A DNA stretch of 64,000 bases, taken from the NCBI RefSeq assembly GCF_000214475.1, contig NZ_AFII01000001.1, forward strand, positions 1-64,000. The letters run 5' to 3'. Shown piece by piece: positions 11,537 through 21,227 of this stretch. The translations under genes were made by a program, and so were the position numbers. Each line of letters begins with the position of its first letter. The first letter of the stretch is position 1. Origin of the DNA: Parvimonas sp. oral taxon 110 str. F0139 (GTDB lineage Bacteria; Bacillota; Clostridia; Tissierellales; Peptoniphilaceae). Under the pieces are notes generated by a model. It did not search any database and was not told the origin of the DNA. It saw only the letters and a list, made by a program, of their open reading frames with translations.

Positions 11537-11565
11537 TTGATTTTTTTAGTTAAATAATGTATAAT
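11537..11565 (+). promoter_or_regulatory. selC promoter
   Basis: TTGATT at 11537-11542 and TATAAT at 11560-11565 with a 17-nt spacer, 17 nt before the tRNA. Confidence 0.75.
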
Positions 11566-11582
11566 ACTTAATGTTGTTTTAT

Positions 11583-11679
11583 GGGAGTAGATGAGTTCTG
11601 GTGTGCTCTCTGGTCTTCAAAACCAGCATGAGGAGTTTGTAGCTTCTTAGGTGGGTTCGATTCCCACATATTCCCGCCA
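11583..11679 (+). tRNA. selC: tRNA-Sec (TCA), selenocysteine
   Basis: A 97-nt tRNA with UCA anticodon (11617-11619) in the loop CTTCAAA. It has a long variable arm (AGGAG...CTTCT), an extended acceptor (GGGAGTAG/ATATTCCC, last pair mismatched), T-loop TTCGATT and an encoded GCCA. These are the standard features of bacterial selC. It implies UGA is read as selenocysteine in some genes, and that selA/B/D lie elsewhere in the genome. I find no selenoprotein gene in this window. Confidence 0.93.
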
Positions 11680-11704
11680 GTTTTTTTAAAATACAATTTA
11701 GCAC

Positions 11705-11733
11705 TTGACTATTCTTTTACGATGAAGTATAAT
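11705..11733 (+). promoter_or_regulatory. Promoter of the TrpR-like regulator
   Basis: TTGACT at 11705-11710 and TATAAT at 11728-11733, 17-nt spacer. The -10 box is the first base block of a 26-bp tandem repeat. Confidence 0.7.
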
Positions 11734-11779
11734 TATGTTAAGCTGTTATTTGGTATAATTATGTTAAGATGTTATTTAA
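11728..11779 (+). repeat. 26-bp tandem direct repeat in a promoter/leader
   Basis: Unit TATAATTATGTTAAGcTGTT plus ATTTgg (11728-11753) is repeated at 11754-11779 with 3 mismatches. Each unit starts with a TATAAT box. Confidence 0.85.
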
Positions 11780-11795
11780 TAAATGGAGGTGTGTT

Positions 11796-12109
11796 ATGTC
11801 AAATTTAAAAAATTGCAATCAAAACAATTAGACGAGTTTTTTGAAGCAATATTAATGTTAAAATCTAAAGATGATTGCTATGCTTTCTTTGAAGATGTAT
11901 GTACTTTACGTGAATTAAATTCTATTTCACAAAGATTAGAAGTTGCTAAACTTTTAAAAATAAGAAAAACTTATAACGAAATAGAACTTGAAACTGGAGC
12001 ATCAACTGCTACAATTAGTAGAGTAAATAGATCATTACAATTTGGTGCAGAAGGTTATGAATTAGTTCTTGATGCGTTAATTGCTAAAGATTTAAAAACT
12101 AAAAAATAA
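11796..12109 (+). CDS. YerC/YecD-type TrpR-related DNA-binding protein, frameshifted near the start
   Basis: About 104 residues, all-helical. The helix-turn-helix ELETGASTATISRVNRSL is the TrpR/YerC recognition unit. In Bacillus YerC is a repressor-like protein; the effector is unknown here. ATG 11796 has a good AGGAGGT site, but from it the frame stops after eleven codons. Adding one A to the A6 tract at 11807-11812 gives MSNLKKLQSKQLDEFF, the expected N-terminus. The alternative start at 11783 overlaps the ribosome binding site and is probably an artefact. Confidence 0.8.
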
Positions 12110-12121
12110 TTGATTTTAAGT

Positions 12122-12158
12122 AAAATAGATACTATTTTAAAATAGTATCTATTTTTTT
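12122..12158 (+). terminator. Intrinsic terminator
   Basis: AAATAGATACTATTTT-AAA-ATAGTATCTATTTTTTT: a strong 12+ bp stem with a T-run. Confidence 0.85.
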
Positions 12159-12178
12159 GTTATAGATTTTAAAATTTA

Positions 12179-12207
12179 TTGAAATATTAAAGATACAATG
12201 CTATAAT
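12179..12207 (+). promoter_or_regulatory. Promoter of aminopeptidase P
   Basis: TTGAAA at 12179-12184 and TATAAT at 12202-12207, 17-nt spacer. Confidence 0.75.
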
Positions 12208-12247
12208 ATAATTGTTAGTTTTAAATTTATAAGGGGGTATTGTCATT

Positions 12248-14026
12248 ATGATTAATGAAAGAATTAGTAAATTGAGAAAGTTGATGGCTAAAAGAAATAT
12301 AGACGCCTATATTGTACCTAGCTCAGATCCGCATCAATCAGAATATTTAGCGGATTATTACAAAACTAGAGAATTTATAACAGGTTTTACAGGTTCTGCA
12401 GGAACTGCTGTTATTACTACAAAGAAATCAGGTTTATGGACTGATGGTAGATATTTTATTCAAGCCGCTAAAGAATTAGCTGTTGGAGAAGTTGAACTTT
12501 ATAAAATCGGTGTTCCTGATTCAATTTCTATTGAAGAATTCTTGTTAAAAGAGTTTCCAAGTAGAGGAGCAAAGATTGCTTTTGATGGTAATAATACTTC
12601 TGTTGCAGAATATGAAAATTTAATGAAAAAGTTACCTAATTTTGAGTTTATAACTGATGTTGATTATGTGGGAGATATTTGGAATGAAGAAGGTCGTCCT
12701 GCAAAACCAGATAGTAAAGTTTATATTTTTGATGAAAAATATTCTGGAGAGTCAACTTCTAATAGAATAGCAAGACTTAGAGAAATGATGAAAGAAAAAG
12801 GAATAGATTATCATTTTATAGGCTCATTAGATGATATTGCTTATGTTTTAAATATTAGAGCTAATGATGTTCAATGTAATCCTGTAGTAATTTCATATTT
12901 ATTAGTTTCTGAAAATGCTTGTAATTTATACATTGATAAATCTAAATTATCAGAAGAAGTTGCAAATTATTTAAAGGAAAATAATATTTCTATCAAAGCT
13001 TATGAAGTTATAGGAAGAGATATTTCTGATATTGAAGCTAAAAAGACTTTGTATTTAGAAACAAAAAAGACAAATGTAGCAGTTTATTCATCAATCGGAA
13101 GAGGAGTAAATGTTGTTACAGGCTTAAATCTTACTTCAATAATGAAATGTCATAAAAATGAAATTGAAATAAAAAATACTAAGAATGCATTCATTAAAGA
13201 CGGAGTTGCACTAGTTAGATATTTAAATTGGTTGGAAACAGGTGTTTCAACAGGAACTATAACTGAAATGATTGCATCAGAAAAGTTATTTGAATTTAGA
13301 AAACAACAAGATTTGTTTATTGAAGACAGTTTTGAAGCAATTTCTGCTTATGGGGCAAATGCTTCAATGCCACATTACAAACCAAGTCATGAACATCCTG
13401 TAAAAGTTGAACCAAGAGGATTATATTTAATTGATAGTGGTGGACATTACTTAGATGGAACAACTGATATAACAAGAACAGTTGCACTTGGAGAATTAAA
13501 AGAAGAAGAAATTTATCATTATACATTAGTTTTAAAGGCACATATTGCTTTAATGGAAGCTAAGTTCTTAGAAGGAACTAATGGTGGATATTTAGATGCT
13601 TTCACAAGATATAATCTATGGAAGAATAGAATTAATTTCAATCATGGTACAGGACATGGAGTTGGTCATGTTTTAAATGTTCATGAAGGACCTCAAAGAA
13701 TAGGTACTGCAGGAAATGAATATCCAATGGAAGTTGGAATGATAACTTCTGATGAACCAGGAATTTATATTAGTGGTAGTCATGGAATTAGAATTGAAAG
13801 CATTATGGTTTGTGTTAAAGATGAAATGACTGAATTTGGACAATTCTTAAAATTTGACAATTTAACAGTTGTGCCTATTGATACAAGACCTGTAGATAAA
13901 TCATTAATGAGTGAAGAAGAAATTACTTGGTTAAATGATTATAATAAGATGTGCTATGAAAAATTATCTCCATATTTAAGTGGACATGATTTAGAATATT
14001 TAAGAGAACAATGCAAGGAAATTTAA
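12248..14026 (+). CDS. Aminopeptidase P family (M24B) Xaa-Pro peptidase
   Basis: 592 residues. Two creatinase-like N-terminal domains (SSDPHQSEYLADYYKTREFI at the start) precede a pita-bread catalytic domain. Metal ligands are visible in LIDSGGHYLDGTTDITRTV (two Asp), HGTGHGVGHVLNVHEGP (His), SDEPGIY (Glu) and IRIESIMV (Glu). It removes N-terminal residues before proline in the cytoplasm using two metal ions. The length matches the long, three-domain APP class. The 3' end overlaps the likely uvrC start by 16 nt. Confidence 0.93.
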   Translation: MINERISKLRKLMAKRNIDAYIVPSSDPHQSEYLADYYKTREFITGFTGSAGTAVITTKKSGLWTDGRYFIQAAKELAVGEVELYKIGVPDSISIEEFLLKEFPSRGAKIAFDGNNTSVAEYENLMKKLPNFEFITDVDYVGDIWNEEGRPAKPDSKVYIFDEKYSGESTSNRIARLREMMKEKGIDYHFIGSLDDIAYVLNIRANDVQCNPVVISYLLVSENACNLYIDKSKLSEEVANYLKENNISIKAYEVIGRDISDIEAKKTLYLETKKTNVAVYSSIGRGVNVVTGLNLTSIMKCHKNEIEIKNTKNAFIKDGVALVRYLNWLETGVSTGTITEMIASEKLFEFRKQQDLFIEDSFEAISAYGANASMPHYKPSHEHPVKVEPRGLYLIDSGGHYLDGTTDITRTVALGELKEEEIYHYTLVLKAHIALMEAKFLEGTNGGYLDAFTRYNLWKNRINFNHGTGHGVGHVLNVHEGPQRIGTAGNEYPMEVGMITSDEPGIYISGSHGIRIESIMVCVKDEMTEFGQFLKFDNLTVVPIDTRPVDKSLMSEEEITWLNDYNKMCYEKLSPYLSGHDLEYLREQCKEI

Positions 14027-15872
14027 CGGAATTTGATATAAATTATGAATTAAAAAACTACCTGATTTACCAGGGGTTTATATAATGTATGATAAGGATG
14101 ATAACATTATCTATGTTGGAAAATCTGTCTCTTTAAAGAATAGAGTTAGGTCATATTTTACTACTAATCACAAATACAAAAAAGTTCAAGCTATGGTAGA
14201 ACATATTCATAGATTTGAATATATAATTGTAAACAACGAAACTGAAAGCTTAGTTTTGGAAGCAAATTTGATTAAGAAAAATAGACCTAAGTATAATATA
14301 AATTTAAAGGATGATAAACAATATCCTTATATAAAAATTACAAATGAAAAATTTCCTAAAATTTTAAAAGTTAGAGATGTTAAGGAAGATAAGGCTCAAT
14401 ATTTTGGGCCTTTTCCTACAATTTCAGACTTAGAAAAATTGATGGAATTATCAATATTGATTTACAATATAAGAGATTGTAAGTTGAACTTTGATAAAGG
14501 AAAGTTTTTACAAAGACCTTGTATGAGCTATTATTTGGGAAGATGCTCAGCACCATGTACTCAAAATATAGATAGAGAAAATTATAATAATGATGTTAAA
14601 AGAGTTATTAAGTTTCTTTCAGGAGATACAACTGAGATAAAAGAAATTTTACTAAACAGAATGAAACAGTCATCAGCTAAAGAAGAATATGAACTCGCAA
14701 TGAAATATAGAGATTTTTTGAGTGAAATAGATTATTTATTTACTAAGCAGATTTTTAATATCAAGAAATTTAAGGAATATCATTTGATTTCTTATGCTTA
14801 TGCTGAGAATATTTTGGTTGTTGCAATTTTTATTGTAAATGATGGACTTGTAGTTGATAGAAAACATTTCATTGTTGAAAATATTTTGGACTTGGAAGTT
14901 GAAGAGCTATTCTCAAATGTTATAAGGCAATTTTACATAAGTCATCATAACAAGGTTAAAGAAGTATATATTGATTATTCGGATGAAAAATTTTTAAATG
15001 AAATTTCATTATTCTTAGCAAATATTTTTTCTGAAAAATCTATTTCTGTAAAAAATCCTAAAAAAGGTGTTAAATTTGATCAAATGAAAATTTTGCAAAA
15101 AAATGCAAATGAAATTTTAACTAAACATATTTTTGACAGTAAAAATATAAATATAAAATATTTACAAGCTATTAATTATCTAAAAAATATTTTGGATATT
15201 GACAATCTAAACAGAATAGAATGTTATGATATTTCAAATATTTCAGGTGATTTTAATGTTGGGAGTATGGTAGTTTATAAAAATGGTTTTAAAAGCTCAA
15301 AAGATTATCGAAAGTTTAAGATAAAAACAGTTGTAGGGCAAGATGATTATTCAAGCCATAGAGAGATGCTCACAAGAAGATTTAATAGATTTTTAGATGA
15401 AAAAATAAATTCTGCTGGAAGCAGTTTTTCAGAAAAGCCGGACTTAATTTTAATGGATGGTGGAAAGGGACATGTTAATGTAGCAAAAGAAGTTCTTTTG
15501 GAAAAGAACTTGGATGTTCCTGTTATTGGACTTGTAAAAAATGACAAGCATAGAACTAAAGGAATAATTTTTGAAGACAATTATATCGAATTAGATATAA
15601 ATACAAATATATATAGATTTTTATTTGACATACAAGAAGAAGTTCATAGATTTGCTATTAACTATCATAGAAGTTTACAGAATAAAAAATTACAAAATTC
15701 TGTTCTTGATGAGATAAAAGGTGTTGGAGAAATTAAAAAGATTAAACTATTATCTCATTTTGGAAGCATTTCTTCGATAAAAAAAGCAAGTGTTGAAGAA
15801 CTTCTTATGGTTGATAAAATGGATAAGAAAACAGCAAAAAATATTTTTGAATTTTTTAATAATGAGGGATAA
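14011..15872 (+). CDS. uvrC: UvrABC excinuclease subunit C, frameshifted near the start
   Basis: The incision subunit of nucleotide excision repair. Order: GIY-YIG nuclease (NIIYVGKSVSLKNRVRSYF), a Cys-rich patch (CMSYYLGRCSAPC), the UVR motif (about 200-235), an RNase H-like endonuclease domain (ECYDISNISG, LILMDGGKGHVN) and C-terminal HhH (LDEIKGVGEIKK). An uninterrupted frame begins only at 14085, inside the GIY-YIG domain. From ATG 14011 the frame reads MQGNLTEFDINYELK. Adding one A to the A6 tract at 14052-14057 joins it to KLPDLPGVYIM, the canonical UvrC N-terminus, giving 620 residues as usual for the family. Confidence 0.88.
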
Positions 15873-15873
15873 T

Positions 15874-16806
15874 ATGAAAAAAAGTGTTCTATTGAAAGAC
15901 TTAGTTGAAAAACTTGGATTTGAGATTGTTTATAAAAGCGATGATTATGATAAAATAGAAATAGATATTAATGAAGTTAATAGACCTGGGCTTCAACTAA
16001 GTGGTTTTTTTGATACTTTTTCATATAAAAGAATTCAAATAATTGGACTTCCGGAGCATGAATATTATAACAAATATTTACCCTTTGATGAAAGAAGAAA
16101 TATTTTTGATAAGTTCTTTTCATATCCGATTCCCGCTTTGATTTACAGTTATGGAATTAATATACCTTATGAAGTTTATTCTTTGGCAAAAAAACATAAT
16201 AGAACAATTTTAAGAGTAGATTATGGAACTACAAAACTTATTTCCAAGTTAAATTTATTTTTAGAATATGCCTTAAGTGAAGAAATAAGAGTTCATGGTG
16301 GATTACTTGAAGTTTTTGGTATGGGAATTTTAATACTTGGTAAAAGTAGTATAGGGAAAAGTGAAACTGCTCTTGAACTTATTGCTCGTGGACATAGATT
16401 GGTGGCAGATGATGCTGTAGATATAAGAAAAATAGATAATAAACTCTATGGTGAGTCACCTGAAAATATTCGACATTTTTTAGAGATTAGAGGGCTTGGA
16501 ATATTGGATATTGAAAGGTTATATGGATCAGGGGCAATAAAAAGATCTACAGAGATTGATTTTGTTATTGAGCTTGAAAATTGGATAGATAACAAAGAAT
16601 ATGATAGATTAGGTCTTGATGATAAATACAAAAGTATCCTTGGCCTTGAACTTCCATATATTGTAATTCCTGTAAAACCGGGTAGAAATATAGCACTGAT
16701 TGTTGAAGTTGCAGCAAGAAATATGCGCCAAAAAATGTATGGATATAATGCTGCAGAGGAATTAAATAAAAGAATAATGGAAGAAATAAAAAATAAATCA
16801 AATTAG
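15874..16806 (+). CDS. hprK: HPr kinase/phosphorylase
   Basis: 310 residues. It phosphorylates and dephosphorylates Ser46 of HPr and so controls carbon catabolite repression. The Walker A loop ILGKSSIGKSETALE (about 155) and the HprK signature HFLEIRGLGILDI are intact; the catalytic His is in RVHGGLLEVFG. ATG 15874 follows GAGGG and starts two bases after the uvrC stop; a longer upstream reading inside uvrC is not needed. It is part of the uvrC-hprK-murB-rapZ-yvcK cluster. Confidence 0.95.
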   Translation: MKKSVLLKDLVEKLGFEIVYKSDDYDKIEIDINEVNRPGLQLSGFFDTFSYKRIQIIGLPEHEYYNKYLPFDERRNIFDKFFSYPIPALIYSYGINIPYEVYSLAKKHNRTILRVDYGTTKLISKLNLFLEYALSEEIRVHGGLLEVFGMGILILGKSSIGKSETALELIARGHRLVADDAVDIRKIDNKLYGESPENIRHFLEIRGLGILDIERLYGSGAIKRSTEIDFVIELENWIDNKEYDRLGLDDKYKSILGLELPYIVIPVKPGRNIALIVEVAARNMRQKMYGYNAAEELNKRIMEEIKNKSN

Positions 16807-16815
16807 GTGGTAAAT

Positions 16816-17703
16816 ATGTTATTTAGTAAATTAAATTGTATTGTAAGATATGACGAACCTTTAAAAAATCATACTACATTCAAAATTGGTGGAAATTGTA
16901 TAGCTTTAATTGAACCAAGAGAAGTTTCCGATATAGTTGAAACTATAAAAATATGTAGAGAAAATAGTATTAAATTTTTTGTAATTGGAAATGGCTCAAA
17001 TTTACTTGTTCCAGATGAAGGCTATAATGGAGTTATAATAAAATTAAAGGGTGAATTTTCAACAATACAAGTTGAGGGCGAATATTTAATAGTAAATTCT
17101 GGTGCAAAATTATCAGAAGTTTATACTGTAGCTTATGAAAATTCTTTAACAGGATTTGAATTCGCTTCAGGAATTCCTGGAACAATTGGTGGAGCAATCT
17201 ATATGAATGCAGGAGCCTATGGTGGGGAAATGAAAGATATAGTGGAATCCGTTCAAGTTTTGGACTTAGATAATTTTGAATTAAGAGAATTAAAAAATGA
17301 AGAGCTTGAATTTTCTTATAGAAAAAGCATAATTCAAAGGAAAAACTATATTGTAACTACTATTAAGTTGAAATTACAAAATGGAAATAAAGAAGAAATA
17401 AATGCTGTATATGAAGATTTAAGAGAAAGAAGAAATTCAAAACAACCTTTGAACTTCGGTTCTGCGGGAAGTACATTTAAAAGACCTGAAGGACATTTTG
17501 CTTCAAAATTAATCGAAGATGCTGGACTTAAAGGATATCATATAAATGATGCTTGGGTTTCCGAAAAACATTCAGGCTTTGTTGTTAATAAAGGAAATGC
17601 GAGTTATAAAGAGGTTATGGATCTTATTGAATATGTTCAAAAAGTTGTTTTTGAAAAATTTGGAGTTAAGTTGGAAACAGAAGTAAGAATTTTAAAGGAT
17701 TAG
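16816..17703 (+). CDS. murB: UDP-N-acetylenolpyruvoylglucosamine reductase
   Basis: 295 residues. It makes UDP-MurNAc in peptidoglycan synthesis using FAD and NADPH. FAD-domain motifs: HTTFKIGGNC, GNGSNLLVPDEGY and ASGIPGTIGGAIYMNAGAYG. The catalytic Ser lies in NFGSAGSTFKRP and the C-terminal Glu in KLETEVRIL, as in type II MurB. ATG 16816 is preceded by AGGTGG. It is tightly spaced with hprK and rapZ. Confidence 0.95.
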   Translation: MLFSKLNCIVRYDEPLKNHTTFKIGGNCIALIEPREVSDIVETIKICRENSIKFFVIGNGSNLLVPDEGYNGVIIKLKGEFSTIQVEGEYLIVNSGAKLSEVYTVAYENSLTGFEFASGIPGTIGGAIYMNAGAYGGEMKDIVESVQVLDLDNFELRELKNEELEFSYRKSIIQRKNYIVTTIKLKLQNGNKEEINAVYEDLRERRNSKQPLNFGSAGSTFKRPEGHFASKLIEDAGLKGYHINDAWVSEKHSGFVVNKGNASYKEVMDLIEYVQKVVFEKFGVKLETEVRILKD

Positions 17704-17706
17704 GTT

Positions 17707-18576
17707 ATGGAAGCAGTTATAATTACAGGAATGAGTGGAGCAGGGAAGACATTGGCATTAAACCATTTTGAAGATATGGGCTATTATTGTATGGAAAATC
17801 TTCCTCCAAAATTTATTGTAGATTTTGTCGAATTGATAAATAATTCTACAAAGTCTATTGAAAAGTTGGCTATAGTTATTGATGTTAGAGCAAGATTTTT
17901 TGAAGACTTATCTGAAACAATTCAAAATTTAAAAAAAATGGATTGTGAACTTAAAGTCTTATTTTTAGATGCAAGTAATAGAACTTTAATAAATAGATAT
18001 AAGGAATTAAGACGTCCTCATCCCGTAAATCCAAATGGGACACTTTCAGATTCCATAGAGCTAGAAAGAGAAATGCTTAATGATATAAAAGAAAAATCTG
18101 ATATAATCATAGACACTACAAGACTTTCTGCTACTACAAGACTTTCTGCTACAAGTTTTAAAAGTAAATTGAATTCAATTTTTTTCAGTGGGAATAAAAA
18201 AGATTTAGTTATAAATATAGAATCATTTGGATTTAGAAATGGAATTTTGGTTGAAGCAGATTTGATTTTTGACGTTAGATTTTTACCTAATCCATATTAT
18301 ATTGAAGAACTAAAAGAACTTAATGGAAAAGATGATGAAATCCAAAATTATGTTATGGGTTTTGATGACTCAAAGATATTTTTAAATAAAGTAGTTGATT
18401 TATTGGAGTTCTTAATACCTAAATATAAGGCTGAAGGAAAAAATATGCTTACTATTGGAGTTGGATGTACAGGTGGAAAGCATCGTTCTGTTTGTTTAGC
18501 TGAAAAAATTTATTCAGAACTTAAAAAAGAACATTCTAATGTTAATATTTCTCATAGGGATGAAAGACTATGGTAG
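17707..18576 (+). CDS. rapZ: RNase adapter RapZ / nucleotide-binding YvcJ family
   Basis: 289 residues. P-loop GMSGAGKTLAL at the N-terminus, and the C-terminal domain with GCTGGKHRSVCLAE and ending SHRDERLW. The family binds nucleotides. The E. coli member is an RNA-binding adapter for GlmZ; YvcJ affects competence in Bacillus. It is unusual in having a six-residue in-frame tandem duplication (TRLSAT twice, about residues 137-148) encoded by a perfect 18-bp repeat. The 3' end overlaps yvcK by 7 nt. Confidence 0.93.
   Translation: MEAVIITGMSGAGKTLALNHFEDMGYYCMENLPPKFIVDFVELINNSTKSIEKLAIVIDVRARFFEDLSETIQNLKKMDCELKVLFLDASNRTLINRYKELRRPHPVNPNGTLSDSIELEREMLNDIKEKSDIIIDTTRLSATTRLSATSFKSKLNSIFFSGNKKDLVINIESFGFRNGILVEADLIFDVRFLPNPYYIEELKELNGKDDEIQNYVMGFDDSKIFLNKVVDLLEFLIPKYKAEGKNMLTIGVGCTGGKHRSVCLAEKIYSELKKEHSNVNISHRDERLW
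18115..18150 (+). repeat. Perfect 18-bp tandem duplication within rapZ
   Basis: ACTACAAGACTTTCTGCT occurs twice in a row (18115-18132, 18133-18150), in frame. Confidence 0.95.
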
Positions 18577-19540
18577 ATGATACAAGAATTGTAACTATTG
18601 GGGGTGGAACAGGAAGCTCGACCATCCTTAAAGGTTTAAAAAAATATTTTAAAGATATTACTGCAATTGTAACTGTAGCTGATGACGGCGGAAGTTCCGG
18701 AATGCTTAGAGATGATTTAGGAATTATTCCACCAGGAGATATTAGAGCTTGTTTGATTTCTTTAGCAAATACTGAAAAATCAATGGAAAGATTGATGAAA
18801 TATAGATTTAAAGAGGGAAATCTAAAGGGACAAAGCTTTGGAAATTTGTTTCTAGTTGCAATGGCAGATATTTATAAAGATTTTATGTTAGGTATCCAAG
18901 AAACTTCAAATATTTTAGCAATAACCGGTAAAGTTTTACCAGTTACTTTAGATAATATAAAATTATTTGCAGAGCTTGAAAATGGAGAAATAATTGAGGG
19001 AGAAAGTAATATAACTGCTTTAGATTTAGAAGATGAAAAAAGTAGTAGAATAAATAGAGTTTTCATTTCTCCGAAATATGCTAAACCACTTAATGAAGTT
19101 GTTCATGAAATCTATAATTCTGATGTAATTTTAATAGGTCCTGGAAGTTTATATACTTCTGTAATTCCTAATTTGTTAATTTCTGAAATAAGTGAAGCAT
19201 TAACAAATACTAAAGCAAAAATTTGCTTTATTTTAAATGTTGTTAATCAATCAACAGAAACCTTCGATTATAAGGTTACTGACCATTTAAACGCAATTTA
19301 TAAGCATTGTGAAGGAATTAAAATTGACACAGTAATAGTAAATAATGAAATAATTCCTGAAGAGGTAGATTTAAAATATAAAAGAAAAAGTGCAAGTCAA
19401 CTGTTACTAAGTGATGAAGAAAGAGAATATTTAAAAAATTAAAAATAAGAGTTTTAGAGGACAATTTAGTTAATAAATCTTCAGGCTATTCAAGACATAA
19501 TGAAGATAAACTTGCAAGATTGATTTTAGAAAATTTTTAA
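18570..19540 (+). CDS. yvcK: Gluconeogenesis factor YvcK/CofD-like, frameshifted near the 3' end
   Basis: About 323 residues after repair. The N-terminus TIGGGTGSSTILKGLK and ADDGGSSGMLRDDLGI, then GPGSLYTSVIPNLL, are the YvcK signature. YvcK is a UDP-sugar-binding protein needed for growth on gluconeogenic substrates and for cell shape. The frame stops at 19440-19442. One A added to the A6 tract at 19433-19438 continues it as KLKIRVLEDNLVNKSSGYSR and on through RHNEDKLARLILENF, the normal family C-terminus. The usual next gene, whiA, is absent; accessory genes follow instead. Confidence 0.88.
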
Positions 19541-19565
19541 ATTATAAAAATTTTTATAACTTAGA

Positions 19566-20284
19566 ATGATAAAATTTAGATTGGGTTTTCTCCCAATTTT
19601 AAACAAAAGTAATTATAAATTGATTATAGATGAGTTGGATAATTTTTTTGATTTGGGAGTATATAACTTTTCCGTTAATTATTTTTTACTATCTGGTCGA
19701 GGTCGATTCTCAGACCTAAGATTATCATCAGAGGAAATGTTTTATACATATAAAAGTATTCTAGACAAATTGGCTAACAAATTAAAAAAAGATAATATAT
19801 TGATATTTGAGAAAAATATGTATTATTTTATAAAAAAGATGATCACTAAAAAAAATCTTACATGTGTATATCTTCCACTTGTGGAGCTGGAATTTCACAG
19901 TTTGCTTTGTCTAGCGATGGAAACGTTTATCCTTGTGCGGATTTTTGTGAAGATAAAAAATTTTCGTATGGAAGTGTTAAAGAAGATTTTTGGGATAATA
20001 TGTTAAATAATCAGACATGGAAAGAATTAAGGTATAATTATAAAAATAATATACTTGAATGTAAGTTATGTGAATTTAATAAAGAATGTTCAGCTTGTTG
20101 TTCTGCAAGAAGTTATTATAATAATTCAAAAATTAAATCTACAGATCCAGTATGTGAGTTTAACAAATTAATGATTGTTTTTTTGCGAGAAGAATTATCC
20201 AAAAAAGGAGATATTTACTTTTGGTGGAATAGTTTGAATACTACTTTAAGTTTGAGAGGAGCTAAATTTGGAAAATATAATTAA
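19566..20284 (+). pseudogene. Radical SAM/SPASM peptide-maturase remnant, 5'-truncated and frameshifted
   Basis: After adding one A to the A8 tract at 19848-19855, this reads as about 240 residues. The C-terminal SPASM part has Cys clusters: MCISSTCGAG, DGNVYPCADFC, CKLCEFNKECSACC. The N-terminal half with the radical SAM CxxxCxxC cluster is missing. The gene starts only 25 nt after yvcK, with no convincing ribosome binding site. SPASM proteins mature ribosomally made peptides. With an exporter trio directly downstream it looks like the relic of a peptide (RiPP) cassette. No precursor peptide gene is visible. Confidence 0.7.
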
Positions 20285-21227
20285 AGTTAATAATCTTTCA
20301 AAGACTTATAGATATAATAATATATTTTTAAATGCTGTTAATGACATATCTTTTAATATAAAAAAAGGAGAGTGTGTTGGATACATAGGTAAAAATGGAT
20401 CGGGGAAAACTACAACTTTAAGAATATTATCAGGTATAATACATCCTTCAGAAGGAAATGTTGTAGTTGATGGAAAAGTGCCGTATTTAGAGAGAGTTAA
20501 TCATGTTAAAAATATAGGAATAATGTTTGGTAATAAGCCTCAACTTTGGCCGGAGCTTTCTCCTAATGAGGCTTTCCATATATTAAGGGATATATATGAA
20601 GTTGAAAAGAAGTTATTTAAACAAAATTTTGAAGAAATAGTTTTTATGTTAGGACTAGAAGAATTAGTAAATAAACCTTTAAGAAAAATGAGTTTAGGAC
20701 AAAGAATAAAATGCGAAATAGCTTCAATATTTTTACATAATCCAAGTATAATTTTTTTAGATGAACCAACAATTGGACTTGATATAGAAACAAAAGAAAA
20801 AATAAAGAAGTTTATAAAATTTTTGAATTCGGAAAAAAATGTAACGGTATTATTTACATCTCATGATTTAAATGATATTTCAGACGTATGTAAAAGAATT
20901 ATCATCATAGATTCTGGAAAAATAATAGAAGATAATACTACTGAGGGTATAGTTGAAAAATATGGTAAAAATAGAATTATAGAATTCAAAAATTTACAGC
21001 ATGAAACGAAATTAGAGATGATTTCAATAGTTAAAAAATTGGATTCATATTGTAAAATTATATACGAAGGTAAAAATGAATTACATATAACTATTAGAAA
21101 CAGCAAAAATACTTCATTAGTTTTACATGATTTACTTTTTGACACAAATATAGAGATTAATTTTAGAGAATGTAGTTTTGAAGACTCTATTTATAAAATT
21201 TTTACTGGTAAGGAGAAATCAGAATGA
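20268..21227 (+). CDS. ABC-2 exporter, ATP-binding subunit
   Basis: 319 residues starting at TTG 20268 (AGGAG six bases upstream). Walker A YIGKNGSGKTTTLRIL, signature MSLGQRIKCEIA, Walker B IIFLDEPTIGLD, and the switch His in FTSHDLND. The C-terminal extension of about 90 residues is typical of NatA/CcmA-like exporter ATPases. It partners the next two genes, which overlap or abut it. The cargo may be the product of the adjacent SPASM enzyme, but this is inference from position. Confidence 0.9.
   Translation: MENIIKVNNLSKTYRYNNIFLNAVNDISFNIKKGECVGYIGKNGSGKTTTLRILSGIIHPSEGNVVVDGKVPYLERVNHVKNIGIMFGNKPQLWPELSPNEAFHILRDIYEVEKKLFKQNFEEIVFMLGLEELVNKPLRKMSLGQRIKCEIASIFLHNPSIIFLDEPTIGLDIETKEKIKKFIKFLNSEKNVTVLFTSHDLNDISDVCKRIIIIDSGKIIEDNTTEGIVEKYGKNRIIEFKNLQHETKLEMISIVKKLDSYCKIIYEGKNELHITIRNSKNTSLVLHDLLFDTNIEINFRECSFEDSIYKIFTGKEKSE

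Noticed and set aside
11783..12109. yerC starting at ATG 11783
   Set aside because: That reading translates the ribosome binding site (ATGGAGGTG). ATG 11796 plus one added A gives the family's normal N-terminus.
15790..15873. hprK N-terminal extension inside uvrC
   Set aside because: The extra residues are translated uvrC in another frame; ATG 15874 has a ribosome binding site and the normal HprK start.
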